From: CBFDBF01 sp050293315
Lineage (GTDB): Bacteria > Pseudomonadota > Gammaproteobacteria > Chromatiales > Chromatiaceae
Assembly: GCA_050293315.1 (NCBI GenBank)
Contig: JBNKMS010000009.1
Coordinates: 1 to 27,688 of the forward strand
Direction of reading: 5' to 3'
DNA: 27,688 bases
Below, in pieces: positions 16,784-25,212 of the stretch. Position 1 is the first letter of the stretch, and every line of letters begins with the position of its first letter. Made by a program: the position numbers and the translations under genes. The notes below the pieces were generated by a model. The model had not been told where the DNA came from, did not search any database, and was given only the letters and a program-made list of their open reading frames with translations.

Positions 16784-17301
16784 TGAGCAGCAGGTGGGAT
16801 ACACGGTTTCTTGGCCTGGCGGCCCACATATCTGCCTGGAGTAAGGATCCGTCATCCCAGGTCGGGGCGGTAATCACCGATGGTAACCGTATTATCTCCC
16901 TCGGCTATAACGGGTTTGCCAGCGGTGTTGTGGATACCCAGGAGCGTTTGAACGACCGTGAATGCAAGCTCAATCTGACCATCCACGCCGAAGAGAACGC
17001 AATGATCTTCGCCAAGCGGGATATCAGTGGCTGTACGGTCTACGTCACCCATCCGCCCTGTCCCCGCTGCGCCTCCAAGCTGATCCAGGAGGAGGTGAAA
17101 CGCATTGTCTATATCTCCCCCAGTGAGGACTTCCTCTCTCGCTGGGAAGATGACCTGAAGTTGTCTCTCGAGATGTACAGTGAGGCCAATATAGAGGTGG
17201 CAGAGTACGCCGTCGAGCAGATCAATGTGGAGAATGCCGGGATCACTGTAGCGCCGGGAGGATTTTTTCAGAAGGTATTGAACCTGCTTTTGCAGAGGTA
17301 G
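16783..17301 (+). CDS. dCMP deaminase-like zinc deaminase (ComEB family)
   Basis: A 172-residue cytidine/deoxycytidylate deaminase fold protein. The zinc site is HAE (H68, E70 as proton shuttle) and PPCPRC (C93, C96); AWSKDPSSQVGAVIT and GYNGFASGV are typical of dCMP deaminases. It would convert dCMP to dUMP for thymidylate synthesis, though related deaminases act on other nucleotides. The ATG overlaps the mrp stop by one base, so the two are translationally coupled. In Pseudomonas, dcd (dCTP deaminase) lies by mrp, so this gene may fill the same dUMP-supplying role (inference). It converges on coaE with 15 bases between and no terminator hairpin. Confidence 0.85.
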   Translation: MSSRWDTRFLGLAAHISAWSKDPSSQVGAVITDGNRIISLGYNGFASGVVDTQERLNDRECKLNLTIHAEENAMIFAKRDISGCTVYVTHPPCPRCASKLIQEEVKRIVYISPSEDFLSRWEDDLKLSLEMYSEANIEVAEYAVEQINVENAGITVAPGGFFQKVLNLLLQR

Positions 17302-17316
17302 TTTTTAACTCTTCCT

Positions 17317-17919
17317 CTAACTCCTGCTCATATCCAGATATTTTTCGTGTAGCTGCTGCACCTGTATGCGTAACTGCTCAAACGTGCCTGAGTTATCGAT
17401 AACATCATCAGCCGCAGCCAGCCGTTCCTGTCGGCTGCACTGGGCGGCCATAGCTGCCTCGATCTGCTCTATTTTAGCCTCATCCCGGAGCGAGGCACGT
17501 TCCAACTGCTGCTGTTCGCTGGCATCTACAACCACTATTCGATCCAGACGGTAGTCGTACTGCGACTCTACCAGCAGAGGTATCGAGAGAATGACATAGG
17601 GGGCATCCGTGGTATCCAAATGCTGCAGCATGCGCTCTCTGATGCGTGGGTGCAGGATCTGTTCAAGGTCGCGGCGCGCCTCCTGGTCGTGGAATATCCG
17701 CTCTCTTAGCTGTTTTCGGTCGAGTTGTCCGGTTGGATTCAGGATCTCTAAACCAAAGCGCGACGTTATCTCCTGAAGAGCCGGTTCACCAGGCGCTACT
17801 ATCTCCCGGGCGACACTGTCAGCGTCGATGATTGGAACCCCGAGCTCGGCAAATAGAGCGGTGACGCTGCTCTTGCCACTACCAATGCCTCCGGTCAGAC
17901 CGATAACCAGCGGGGGCAT
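17317..17919 (-). CDS. coaE: Dephospho-CoA kinase
   Basis: A 200-residue P-loop kinase that phosphorylates the 3'-hydroxyl of dephospho-CoA, the last step of coenzyme A synthesis. Walker A is GGIGSGKS (10-17), followed by FAELGVPIIDADSVAREIV, the CoA-domain and LID region (LDRKQLRERIF, HPRIRERM), and IPLLVES. It begins 1 base after the pilD stop, continuing the common gammaproteobacterial order pilB-pilC-pilD-coaE. It ends the pilus-coaE transcript. Confidence 0.95.
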   Translation of the reverse strand: MPPLVIGLTGGIGSGKSSVTALFAELGVPIIDADSVAREIVAPGEPALQEITSRFGLEILNPTGQLDRKQLRERIFHDQEARRDLEQILHPRIRERMLQHLDTTDAPYVILSIPLLVESQYDYRLDRIVVVDASEQQQLERASLRDEAKIEQIEAAMAAQCSRQERLAAADDVIDNSGTFEQLRIQVQQLHEKYLDMSRS

Positions 17920-17920
17920 A

Positions 17921-18796
17921 TCAGGCCAACCCAGCCCACTGCAGATAGGCTTGGTTTATCTGTTCACCCCATAGTAGGCTGATCCAGCCTGCAGCCGCCA
18001 GGTAGGGTCCAAACGGTATGGGTAGAGTACGATCGCGTCCACGGAACAGTATCATTCCAATGCCAAACAGTGCTCCTACTAACGATGAGAGCAGAATAAT
18101 CTGGAGCAGAAATTGCCACCCCTGCCAGGCGCCAAACAGTGCCAATAACTTGAAATCGCCATACCCCATTCCCTCCTTGCCGGTGGCCAGTTTGAATAGT
18201 TTAAATATGGTCCATAGAGAGAGATATCCTCCAGCGGCACCGAGGATGGCGGATTTTGGGTCGGTAAATATAGCGAACAGGCTGAGCAGCAGACCGATCC
18301 AGATGGCAGGTAGTACGATGTTGTCCGGTAATAGCTGGTGATCAATATCGATCAGGCTTAGTGCAATCAGAATCCAGGTCAGGAGTAGGGCCGCGGCGGC
18401 CTGCCAGGTGGGGCCAAAATGCCAGGCCACGATGACCGAGAGCAGGGCGGTCAGTGCCTCCACTATTGGATAACGAACGGAGATGGTACTGTTGCACTCC
18501 GAGCAACGCCCGCGTAGAAACAGATAGCTGAGGACAGGGATGTTCTCCAGTACAGTGATTTTGTGGTTGCAATGAGGGCAGCGGGAACGGGGCCGAGATA
18601 GGTTAAATAGTTCAGCCGGCTCCTGCTCCGGAGGTAGTTGCAACAGCTCTCTGCACTGCCCCTGCCAGTCGCGCTGCAGCATGACTGGCAGGCGGTGGGC
18701 CACCACGTTGAGAAAACTGCCTACCGCCAATCCCAGCAGGGCAGTAGCTGGCAGAAATATGATCGGGCACTGCTGCAGTGCGTCAACAAGACACAC
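17921..18796 (-). CDS. pilD: Type IV prepilin peptidase / N-methyltransferase
   Basis: A 291-residue polytopic aspartyl protease of the inner membrane. It cleaves the PilA leader and methylates the new N-terminal Phe. The N-terminal cytoplasmic domain carries a CxxC...CxxC zinc site (C73, C76, C98, C101). The protease aspartates lie in LSLIDIDHQLLPD (D150/D152) and GMGYGDFKLL (D214). GSFLNVVAHRLP near residue 26 is also diagnostic. The start is GTG at 18796, five bases after the pilC stop; no earlier start fits. Confidence 0.94.
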   Translation of the reverse strand: MCLVDALQQCPIIFLPATALLGLAVGSFLNVVAHRLPVMLQRDWQGQCRELLQLPPEQEPAELFNLSRPRSRCPHCNHKITVLENIPVLSYLFLRGRCSECNSTISVRYPIVEALTALLSVIVAWHFGPTWQAAAALLLTWILIALSLIDIDHQLLPDNIVLPAIWIGLLLSLFAIFTDPKSAILGAAGGYLSLWTIFKLFKLATGKEGMGYGDFKLLALFGAWQGWQFLLQIILLSSLVGALFGIGMILFRGRDRTLPIPFGPYLAAAGWISLLWGEQINQAYLQWAGLA

Positions 18797-18801
18797 TGGG
18801 T

Positions 18802-20073
18802 CTAGAATGCCTCGGCCATATGGAAGATAGGCAGGTACATGGCCACAATCAGACCGCCAACTATGGTACCCAGGATCACCATGATGATCGGCTCCAACAG
18901 GCTGCTGAGGGCATCTACCATGTTGTCCACCTCTTCCTCGTAGAAGTCGGCCACCTTGGTCAGCATGTCGTCGAGTGAGCCCGACTCCTCACCAATGGCG
19001 ACCATCTGGACCACCATATGAGGGAAGAGATCCTGCTGCTTCATTGTAAGTTGTAGTGTCTGTCCGGTCGCTACATCTTCACGCATACGGAACACTGCAT
19101 TGGAGTAGACGATATTACCGGTAGCACCTGCCACCGATTCCATCGCCTCAACCAGGGGTACACCGGCGGCAAACATGGTGGCGGTAGTACGGGCAAAGCG
19201 GGCAATTGAGGCCTTATGTAAAATCACACCTATGATTGGAGTTTTGAGCAGGCCTTTATCGATCACCTCTCTGAATTTACGTGAGCGTTTCCAAAAGTAG
19301 GAAAATGAATATATTGTGGCAAGTATCCCAAGCAGGAGTAGAAACCACCACTCCTGCATCCAGCGAGACATGCCTACTACTATCTTGGTAAATGCCGGCA
19401 ATTCAGAACCAAAATTCTCAAACAGCTTCTCAAACTGGGGTATAACAAAGAGCATTAGCAGTGATACTACCAGTCCCGCAACCACTATAACGGCCGTGGG
19501 ATAGAACAGCGCCTTCTTGATCTTGCCTTTGATCGACTCGGTCTTTTCCTTGTAGGTGGCAATCTTATCAAGTAGATCTTCGAGAACACCGGCCGCCTCA
19601 CCCGCCTTTACCAGGTTACAGAACAGATCGTCAAAGTGCAGTGGATGTTTGCTCAATGCAGCAGCCAGGGCGGTGCCACCCTCAACATCGACTTTGATGG
19701 CCAGCAGCAGGTCCTGCATTGCGGGGTTATCGTGACCACGACCAACAATATCGAAGGCCTGGACCAGCGGCACCCCGGCGCTCATCATGGTGGCGAGCTG
19801 GCGGGCAAATACGGCGATATCGCCTGCAGTGATCTTGCTTTTGCGGTTGGTGAACAGAGACGCCGGTTTTTTCTTCAGCTTAAGCGGATTGATCCCCTGT
19901 CGTCGCAGATCGGCTCGCGCCATATTCAGGTTGGACGCACGAGTCTCACCACTCATACGTTTACCCTGTTTGTCGGTGCCTTCCCATTTGTAGATTACGG
20001 CCTTGGGTGGTGCAGGTGGTTTCTGGGCGGATTTTTTGTTGCGTACAGCCCTCTTCTGTGCTGGCTTTGCCAT
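18802..20073 (-). CDS. pilC: Type IV pilus inner-membrane platform protein
   Basis: A 423-residue GspF/PilC protein with two homologous T2SF domains. The first is around DIAVFARQLATMMSAGVPLV, the second around IARFARTTATMFAAGVPLVE; three membrane helices include ALFYPTAVIVVAGLVVSLLM and LLEPIIMVILGTIVGGLIVA. It turns under PilB to add pilin to the fibre. The basic, proline-rich N-terminus (AQKRAVRNKKSAQKPPAPPK) is usual. The ATG abuts the end of an inverted-repeat element, and the likely ribosome binding site (GAGGAA, 10 bases upstream) lies inside that repeat. Confidence 0.95.
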   Translation of the reverse strand: MAKPAQKRAVRNKKSAQKPPAPPKAVIYKWEGTDKQGKRMSGETRASNLNMARADLRRQGINPLKLKKKPASLFTNRKSKITAGDIAVFARQLATMMSAGVPLVQAFDIVGRGHDNPAMQDLLLAIKVDVEGGTALAAALSKHPLHFDDLFCNLVKAGEAAGVLEDLLDKIATYKEKTESIKGKIKKALFYPTAVIVVAGLVVSLLMLFVIPQFEKLFENFGSELPAFTKIVVGMSRWMQEWWFLLLLGILATIYSFSYFWKRSRKFREVIDKGLLKTPIIGVILHKASIARFARTTATMFAAGVPLVEAMESVAGATGNIVYSNAVFRMREDVATGQTLQLTMKQQDLFPHMVVQMVAIGEESGSLDDMLTKVADFYEEEVDNMVDALSSLLEPIIMVILGTIVGGLIVAMYLPIFHMAEAF

Positions 20074-20365
20074 AATCCTAGATTCCTCAGTTTGACGTGT
20101 TGGAGTGTGCGCCTGGGGTGGTACAGGGCAAGGCGCGACGACGAGAAATAGTTATTCTATTCCAAGGAGTTGCAAAGCTTACCGCTCCATGCTCTCGCCT
20201 CTCGCCTACCTCCATGTAGGCGACGCCGCTATGTGCCGCTCCAGGCGTGCAATCCTGCACGTAGCGTTCTTTACTTAGCAGGTGAACTTTGGTGTACATA
20301 ATTGAAGTCCAATATTTGCATGGCATTATACATACTGTAAGCGGTCAACTGAGGAATCTAGGATT
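20074..20365. mobile_element. MITE-like element with ~22-bp terminal inverted repeats between pilB and pilC
   Basis: The left end (20074-20096, beginning AATCCTAGATTCCTCAG) is the reverse complement of the right end (20344-20365, ending CTGAGGAATCTAGGATT), with a single one-base length difference in an A-run. The 292-bp unit fills nearly all of the 296-base pilB-pilC spacer. Inside are a hairpin AATAG-TTATT-CTATT (20147-20161), an 8-bp stem TCGCCTAC (20202-20223), and a 6-bp stem CGTGCA with loop ATCC (20246-20261). No open frame long enough for a transposase is present and no clear target duplication flanks it, so it would depend on a transposase encoded elsewhere. Confidence 0.65.
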
Positions 20366-20369
20366 GTTG

Positions 20370-22082
20370 TTAATCCTTGGTTACACGGTTGATCTCGTCA
20401 AGGCATGTGATGCCGGCCTTGACCTTTTCCAGCCCTGATTCCCGCAGGTTCTGTATACCCTCCTTTTTGGCTTGCTTCTCAAGCTCCATGGAGCTACCAC
20501 CGGCCATGATGATGCGCCCCATCTCCTCTGAGATAGGCATAACCTGAAATATACCAACCCGCCCCTTGTAGCCGTCAGTGCAGCGATCACATCCTGAGGC
20601 CTTGTAGATCCTGATACCGCCAGCTATGTCCTTTTCGGAAAAACCCTCAGCCAGCAGCGCCTCTTTTGGTACATCATCCACCTTCTTGCAGTGTTCGCAG
20701 AGGCGGCGAGCCAGGCGCTGCGCTATGATCAGTAACACGGATGAGGCGATGTTGTATGCCGGTATCCCCATGTTCGACAGGCGGGTCAGGGTCTGGGGAC
20801 CATCGTTGGTGTGCAGGGTGGAGAGTAGCAGGTGACCGGTCTGGGCCGCCTTGACCGCGATCTCGGCGGTCTCCAGATCTCGTATCTCACCTACCATTAT
20901 GATGTCCGGATCCTGGCGCAGAAAGGCCCTGAGTGCGAGGGCAAAGGTGAACCCTGTCATGGTGTTGGTGTTGACCTGGTTGATACCGGCCACCTGGATC
21001 TCTACCGGATCCTCTACAGTTGAAATATTGGTATCGGTCTTATTGAGCATATTGAGTGCGGTATACAGGGTCACCGTCTTACCACTACCTGTAGGGCCGG
21101 TTACCAGGATCATGCCGTAGGGTTTTTTGATCGTTTCTTCGAATATCGCACGCTGCTTGTCATCAAAACCCAGTACGTCAATGCCGAGTTGGGCTGATGC
21201 CGGGTCGAGAATACGCAGTACAATCTTTTCGCCATATAGGGTGGGGCAGGTGTTTACACGAAAATCGATGGAGCGGTTGCGTGACAGCACCATCTTGATA
21301 CGCCCATCCTGGGGGACACGTTTCTCCGCAATATTCATCCGTGACATCACCTTGATTCTGGCGGTCAGGCGGGAGGCGATATTTACCGGGGGAGAGGCGA
21401 CCTCATGCAGCATACCGTCCTGGCGGTAGCGGATGCGGAAGCTTTTCTCATAGGGCTCGAAGTGGATGTCCGATGCACCCAGCTTGATCGCATCAAGCAG
21501 CATCTTATTGACAAAACGTACTACCGGGGCGTCATCGACATCCAGGTCGGTATCACTGGTCTGATCCTCATCAGCAGTGGAGATATTGAGGCTATCCAGG
21601 TCATCATCTATCAGTGCCGAGAGGGTGGTCTCGTTTGACTCCATCACCTTGTCTATGACCTGGGAGAGTTTGTTCTCCTCAACCACCACCGCCTCGGTGG
21701 TCAGGCCGGTATGGAATTTAATCTCATCCAGCCCGGCAATGTTTGTCGGGTCAGCCACACCTAGAAAAAGGCGGCCGCCACGTTTAAACAGCGGGATTGC
21801 ACGGTGTTTGCGGATTAGCTTCTCTGCCACCAGGGCGATGGGCGCTTGCTCCAGGCTAAGGGAGTGGAGATCAAACAAGGGGACCCCAAACTCATGTGCG
21901 GCGGCATTGGCGATCTTGCTGCCGCTAAGGATCTTTTGCTCGACCAGGTAGGTGACAAAAGGGGTGCGTTGGGAGGCTGATCGTTGCAGCGCCTCCTGGG
22001 CCGCCTTTTCGGACAGTAGACCATCCTGCACCAGGCGATGTGCCAGTCCGCTGGTCTTTAGCTTTGGTTGTGCCGTGGCCAT
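20370..22082 (-). CDS. pilB: Type IV pilus assembly (extension) ATPase
   Basis: A 570-residue GspE/PilB hexameric ATPase that powers pilin polymerisation. The N-terminal MshEN/GspE_N domains (to ~150) are followed by the NTPase: Walker A GPTGSGKT near 328-335, Asp box and Walker B in PDIIMVGEIRDLETAEIAVK, His box HLLLSTLHTND, and a zinc tetracysteine motif (CEHC...CDRC) near the end. I start at ATG 22082 (MATAQPKLKTSG); the frame extends 14 codons to a TTG at 22124 with unconvincing sequence. AGGAG-like bases lie rather far upstream of either start. pilA lies upstream on the same strand behind a terminator; pilC follows beyond the inverted-repeat element. Confidence 0.95.
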   Translation of the reverse strand: MATAQPKLKTSGLAHRLVQDGLLSEKAAQEALQRSASQRTPFVTYLVEQKILSGSKIANAAAHEFGVPLFDLHSLSLEQAPIALVAEKLIRKHRAIPLFKRGGRLFLGVADPTNIAGLDEIKFHTGLTTEAVVVEENKLSQVIDKVMESNETTLSALIDDDLDSLNISTADEDQTSDTDLDVDDAPVVRFVNKMLLDAIKLGASDIHFEPYEKSFRIRYRQDGMLHEVASPPVNIASRLTARIKVMSRMNIAEKRVPQDGRIKMVLSRNRSIDFRVNTCPTLYGEKIVLRILDPASAQLGIDVLGFDDKQRAIFEETIKKPYGMILVTGPTGSGKTVTLYTALNMLNKTDTNISTVEDPVEIQVAGINQVNTNTMTGFTFALALRAFLRQDPDIIMVGEIRDLETAEIAVKAAQTGHLLLSTLHTNDGPQTLTRLSNMGIPAYNIASSVLLIIAQRLARRLCEHCKKVDDVPKEALLAEGFSEKDIAGGIRIYKASGCDRCTDGYKGRVGIFQVMPISEEMGRIIMAGGSSMELEKQAKKEGIQNLRESGLEKVKAGITCLDEINRVTKD

Positions 22083-22282
22083 AGGTCTATTATGGTGCCT
22101 CTCCCCAGAAAACTCCTTGTGCAACTGCTAAAGCAGATTGTAGCTTAATATCTACAACTATTTGTGAAACAAGACAATAACCGAGAATTAGTAGTAGTGC
22201 AATCAGTCTCTGAGAATGGTGTGAATTGAAACGGTAGGGTCGTGGGCTGGAGAGGAGTTGGTTATTTGCCAAGGCAAAAGGA

Positions 22283-22305
22283 GAGGGGGCGGAATCCGCC
22301 CCCTC
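22283..22305 (-). terminator. Terminator hairpin after pilA
   Basis: A perfect 10-bp GC-rich stem (GAGGGGGCGG with CCGCCCCCTC) with a 3-base loop lies 27 bases after the pilA stop; on the minus strand it is followed by TCCTTTTGCC, a short T-run. It probably sets the high pilA level apart from pilB. Confidence 0.75.
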
Positions 22306-22332
22306 AGTTCTACATGTACTTGATGTTACTGC

Positions 22333-22911
22333 TTAACGGCAGTCGCTGGGTGCGAAGCGTGTAGGCATTGAGGCATTCGCAGCTATAGAAGGCATACCGT
22401 AGTTATTGGCCACAATAGAAACAGGTGGAATGGTGTCACTTGCAGTGCAGCCCCAATCGATAGCACCAGTGACGCCTGCTGCATAGCTGGCGCCAAGTTG
22501 TGTAACAGAACCAGCACCAGCAGCACCAGCTGTTCTAACGTAAGGGGTTAACAGGATGGTGGCGTTAGCATTCGTGATACCTGCAAGAGGCTGACCGGGA
22601 CCAGTTCTATAGGTTACGGCGATCTCCCCAGTGTTGGCGGTGACCTGAACACTGGACACATACTTACTAGCTGCACCGGCACCGCCTGCCTTTGCATTGA
22701 CGGCGGCCGCAGTTGCCTGTAGCTCGATGAGCGAGGATGAACCCTCACTGATCATGGTCTTGGCATCTGCAGCAAGTGACAAACCTTCAGTCACACGTGC
22801 ACGGAGGGTGTAGTCCTGATATGCGGGCAGTGCAATAGCCGCCAGGATACCGACGATCGCGACAACGATCATCAGTTCGATTAGGGTAAAACCCGATTGG
22901 TTCTTTCTCAT
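22333..22911 (-). CDS. pilA: Type IV major pilin precursor
   Basis: A 192-residue type IVa prepilin. Leader MRKNQSG is cut by PilD before F1 of FTLIELMIVVAIVGILAAI; E5 of the mature chain is present, as is PAYQDYTLRARVTEGL. The C-terminal pair C155 and C191 would close the D-region disulfide loop, common in Gram-negative pilins. The Ala/Gly/Thr-rich middle is usual for the globular domain. I start at ATG 22911 because GAGGAG stands 7 bases upstream; the frame extends five codons further. Expression is probably sigma-54 dependent, given the promoter candidate upstream, and a terminator follows. Confidence 0.95.
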   Translation of the reverse strand: MRKNQSGFTLIELMIVVAIVGILAAIALPAYQDYTLRARVTEGLSLAADAKTMISEGSSSLIELQATAAAVNAKAGGAGAASKYVSSVQVTANTGEIAVTYRTGPGQPLAGITNANATILLTPYVRTAGAAGAGSVTQLGASYAAGVTGAIDWGCTASDTIPPVSIVANNYGMPSIAANASMPTRFAPSDCR

Positions 22912-23016
22912 GAGATCTCTCCTCAAACTATACTTCGTGAAAAGCTACCATCGTTACAGTGTAGACCATCGTACGGTGTAGCTGGATAACCTGGTTGTGA
23001 AACTCATCTATAGCAC

Positions 23017-23032
23017 TGCATGTTTAATGCCA
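23017..23032 (-). promoter_or_regulatory. Sigma-54 promoter candidate for pilA
   Basis: On the minus strand TGGCATTAAACATGCA fits the -24/-12 consensus TGGCAC-N5-TTGCA with exact GG to GC spacing and two or three mismatches. The start site would be near 23005, giving a leader of about 95 bases before the pilA ATG. In other gammaproteobacteria pilA is driven by RpoN and the PilS/PilR pair. Confidence 0.6.
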
Positions 23033-23172
23033 ACCCGTGACCTCTTTGGGATTTCTGTTATTAAACTCTGCGTAATCAATGTTGTACATGAGCTATCTGT
23101 GGCTGTCATTCGGTCGACGCTAGCTGGTTTCTGGTTTTTAGAGAATTATTAACGGCTTACCATGGTTAAAAG

Positions 23173-23189
23173 GTGACAAAAAATGTCAC
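23173..23189. promoter_or_regulatory. Palindrome upstream of pilA, possible PilR-type activator site
   Basis: GTGACA-AAAAA-TGTCAC is a perfect 6-bp inverted repeat about 145 bases upstream of the sigma-54 site, a normal distance for an enhancer-binding protein. Its TGTC half-sites match the core reported for PilR binding. Assignment is inference. Confidence 0.4.
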
Positions 23190-23421
23190 TTCGGGCGGTA
23201 GCCAAGAATAATTACGTACCCTGCTGTACTGATCCTCCCGCCAACTGGCTATCTATATTGCCTTCTCTCCTACGATGGGGGGTGTATGGACGTAGGCAGT
23301 AGGGCAGCGCTGGAGTTGGTGTCGGGGTGGGGAGAGGGGGACTACTTTTATATATGTAAGAGGCAGACGTGCAGCCGTTGGGCTGATAAAATGCCCCTTT
23401 TTTTCGGTGGAGAGAGGTTTC
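23190..23421. other. Leader region of glyA
   Basis: About 230 bases with no supported gene. The segment 23269-23302 has a loose inverted repeat CCTACG...CGTAGG around a G-rich core. Just before the gene a short GGGC/GCCC pairing runs into seven T (23398-23404), resembling a weak terminator or attenuator. No riboswitch fold was recognised. Confidence 0.4.
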
Positions 23422-24675
23422 ATGTTCAGCAGAGATATGCAGATCAGTGGTTATGATGATGAGCTCTGGGCGGCCATCCAGGCGGAAGAGGTGCGGCAAG
23501 AGGAGCATATTGAGCTGATCGCCTCGGAAAACTACACCAGCCCGCGGGTGATGCAGGCGCAGGGTTCGGTGCTGACCAACAAGTATGCCGAGGGGTATCC
23601 GGGCAAACGCTACTACGGTGGCTGCGAGCATGTAGATGTGGCGGAGCAGCTGGCCATCGACCGTGCCAAACAGCTGTTCGGGGCAGATTACGCCAATGTG
23701 CAGCCCCACTCCGGTTCGCAGGCCAATGCCGCCGTCTACATGGCGCTCTGCCAGCCGGGAGATACGGTATTGGGGATGAGCCTGGCCCATGGCGGTCATC
23801 TGACCCATGGCGCCAAACCCAACTTCTCCGGCAAGATCTATAATGCGGTGCAGTATGGTCTGGATCCAGCGACCGGGGAGATCGACTACGCCGAGGTGGA
23901 GCAGCTGGCGCGTGAACACAAACCGAAAATGATCGTGGCAGGATTCTCCGCCTACTCCAGGGTGGTGGATTGGGGGCGCTTCCGCCAGATCGCTGATGAG
24001 GTGGGTGCCTACCTGTTTGTGGATATGGCCCATGTTGCAGGGCTGATCGCAGCCGGACACTACCCTAGCCCGGTACAGATCGCCGATGTTACTACTACCA
24101 CTACCCACAAGACCCTGCGCGGTCCGCGCGGCGGGCTAATCCTGGCCCGGTCAAATCCGGAGATTGAGAAAAAGCTCAACTCGCTGGTCTTTCCCGGCAC
24201 CCAGGGTGGACCACTGATGCACATTATTGCCGCCAAGGCGGTGGCCTTCAAAGAGGCGATGGAGCCGGAATTCAAGCAGTATCAGGGGCAGGTGAAGGAG
24301 AATGCCCTGGCGATGGCACAGGTCTTTATCGATCGCGGCTATGATGTGGTCTCCGGTGGTACCGACGACCACCTGTTTCTGGTCAGTTTCATCAAGGCGG
24401 GGCTTACCGGCAAGGATGTCGACAGCTGGCTTGGAGCGGCCAATATCACCGTCAATATGAACGCTGTTCCTAACGATCCACAGTCACCGTTTGTGACCAG
24501 CGGAATTCGCGTCGGCACCCCTGCCATGACTACCCGCGGTTTCGGTGTGGCCGAGGCCAGTGATCTGGCCGGCTGGATGTGCGATATTATCGACTCCAGG
24601 GGTGATGCGGCTACCATCGAAAAGGTCAAACAAGAGGTGCTGGAGATATGCAAGCGATACCCTGTTTACGGATAG
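23422..24675 (+). CDS. glyA: Serine hydroxymethyltransferase
   Basis: A 417-residue PLP enzyme, the same length as E. coli GlyA. It interconverts serine and glycine with tetrahydrofolate, supplying one-carbon units. Hallmarks: EEHIELIASENYTSPRVMQA, NKYAEGYPGKRYYGGCE, HSGSQANAAVY, DMAHVAGLIAAGHYPSP and the PLP lysine K230 in TTTTHKTLRGPRGG. I start at ATG 23422 since MFSRDMQISGYDDELW aligns with family N-termini; the frame begins at a GTG at 23407. GAGAGG lies just upstream. nrdR follows after 27 bases, a usual neighbour. Confidence 0.97.
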   Translation: MFSRDMQISGYDDELWAAIQAEEVRQEEHIELIASENYTSPRVMQAQGSVLTNKYAEGYPGKRYYGGCEHVDVAEQLAIDRAKQLFGADYANVQPHSGSQANAAVYMALCQPGDTVLGMSLAHGGHLTHGAKPNFSGKIYNAVQYGLDPATGEIDYAEVEQLAREHKPKMIVAGFSAYSRVVDWGRFRQIADEVGAYLFVDMAHVAGLIAAGHYPSPVQIADVTTTTTHKTLRGPRGGLILARSNPEIEKKLNSLVFPGTQGGPLMHIIAAKAVAFKEAMEPEFKQYQGQVKENALAMAQVFIDRGYDVVSGGTDDHLFLVSFIKAGLTGKDVDSWLGAANITVNMNAVPNDPQSPFVTSGIRVGTPAMTTRGFGVAEASDLAGWMCDIIDSRGDAATIEKVKQEVLEICKRYPVYG

Positions 24676-24702
24676 TAGTGCGCTGATCAGTAGGTCTAGG
24701 TA

Positions 24703-25212
24703 ATGCGCTGCCCATTCTGCGGAGCACAAGATACCAAGGTGATCGATTCCCGTCTGTTTGGGGAGGGAGATCAGGTGCGCCGGCGGCGCGAATGTACCGT
24801 GTGTAAAGAGCGTGTTACTACCTATGAGTCGGCAGAGCTCAATCTTCCCCGGGTGGTAAAGCAGGATGGCAGCCGGGTACCGTTTGATGGGCGCAAGTTA
24901 TCTTCCGGTATGCTACGGGCGCTGGAGAAGCGGCCGGTAGAGACAGAACAGATGGACGCAGCGCTCGACCGTATTCGCCGCAGATTGCTGGCCAGTGGTG
25001 AACGCGAGGTCCCGTCACGCCAGATCGGCGAGTGGGTGATGGATGAGTTACGTAGCCTGGATCAAGTCGCCTATGTCCGTTTCGCCTCGGTCTATCGCAG
25101 CTTTGAGGATGTAAACGCCTTTCGTGAGGAGATTGAACGGCTGGAGAGTCAACCAGCCCCTGAGGTCACAAAGAGACAGCTTGATCTGCTGAAAGAGAGG
25201 GATAAGACGTGA
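24703..25212 (+). CDS. nrdR: Transcriptional repressor NrdR
   Basis: A 169-residue regulator that represses ribonucleotide reductase genes, sensing ATP/dATP. It has a zinc ribbon (CPFCGAQDTKVIDSR and CTVCKERVTTYE) followed by an ATP-cone domain (VVKQDGSRVPFDGRKLSSGM to about residue 139). Length is a little over the usual 150 residues because of a charged C-terminal tail. Its stop overlaps the ribD GTG start by four bases, so the two are translationally coupled. Confidence 0.96.
   Translation: MRCPFCGAQDTKVIDSRLFGEGDQVRRRRECTVCKERVTTYESAELNLPRVVKQDGSRVPFDGRKLSSGMLRALEKRPVETEQMDAALDRIRRRLLASGEREVPSRQIGEWVMDELRSLDQVAYVRFASVYRSFEDVNAFREEIERLESQPAPEVTKRQLDLLKERDKT

Noticed and set aside
23212..24108. 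Long minus-strand open frame (298 codons) opposite the glyA start
   Set aside because: It is antisense to a certain glyA, shows no family motif, and its composition follows the codon pattern of glyA read backwards.
24676..25208. FMN riboswitch expected ahead of ribD
   Set aside because: ribD overlaps the nrdR stop by four bases; no RFN element fold or conserved core is visible upstream of nrdR or ribD.
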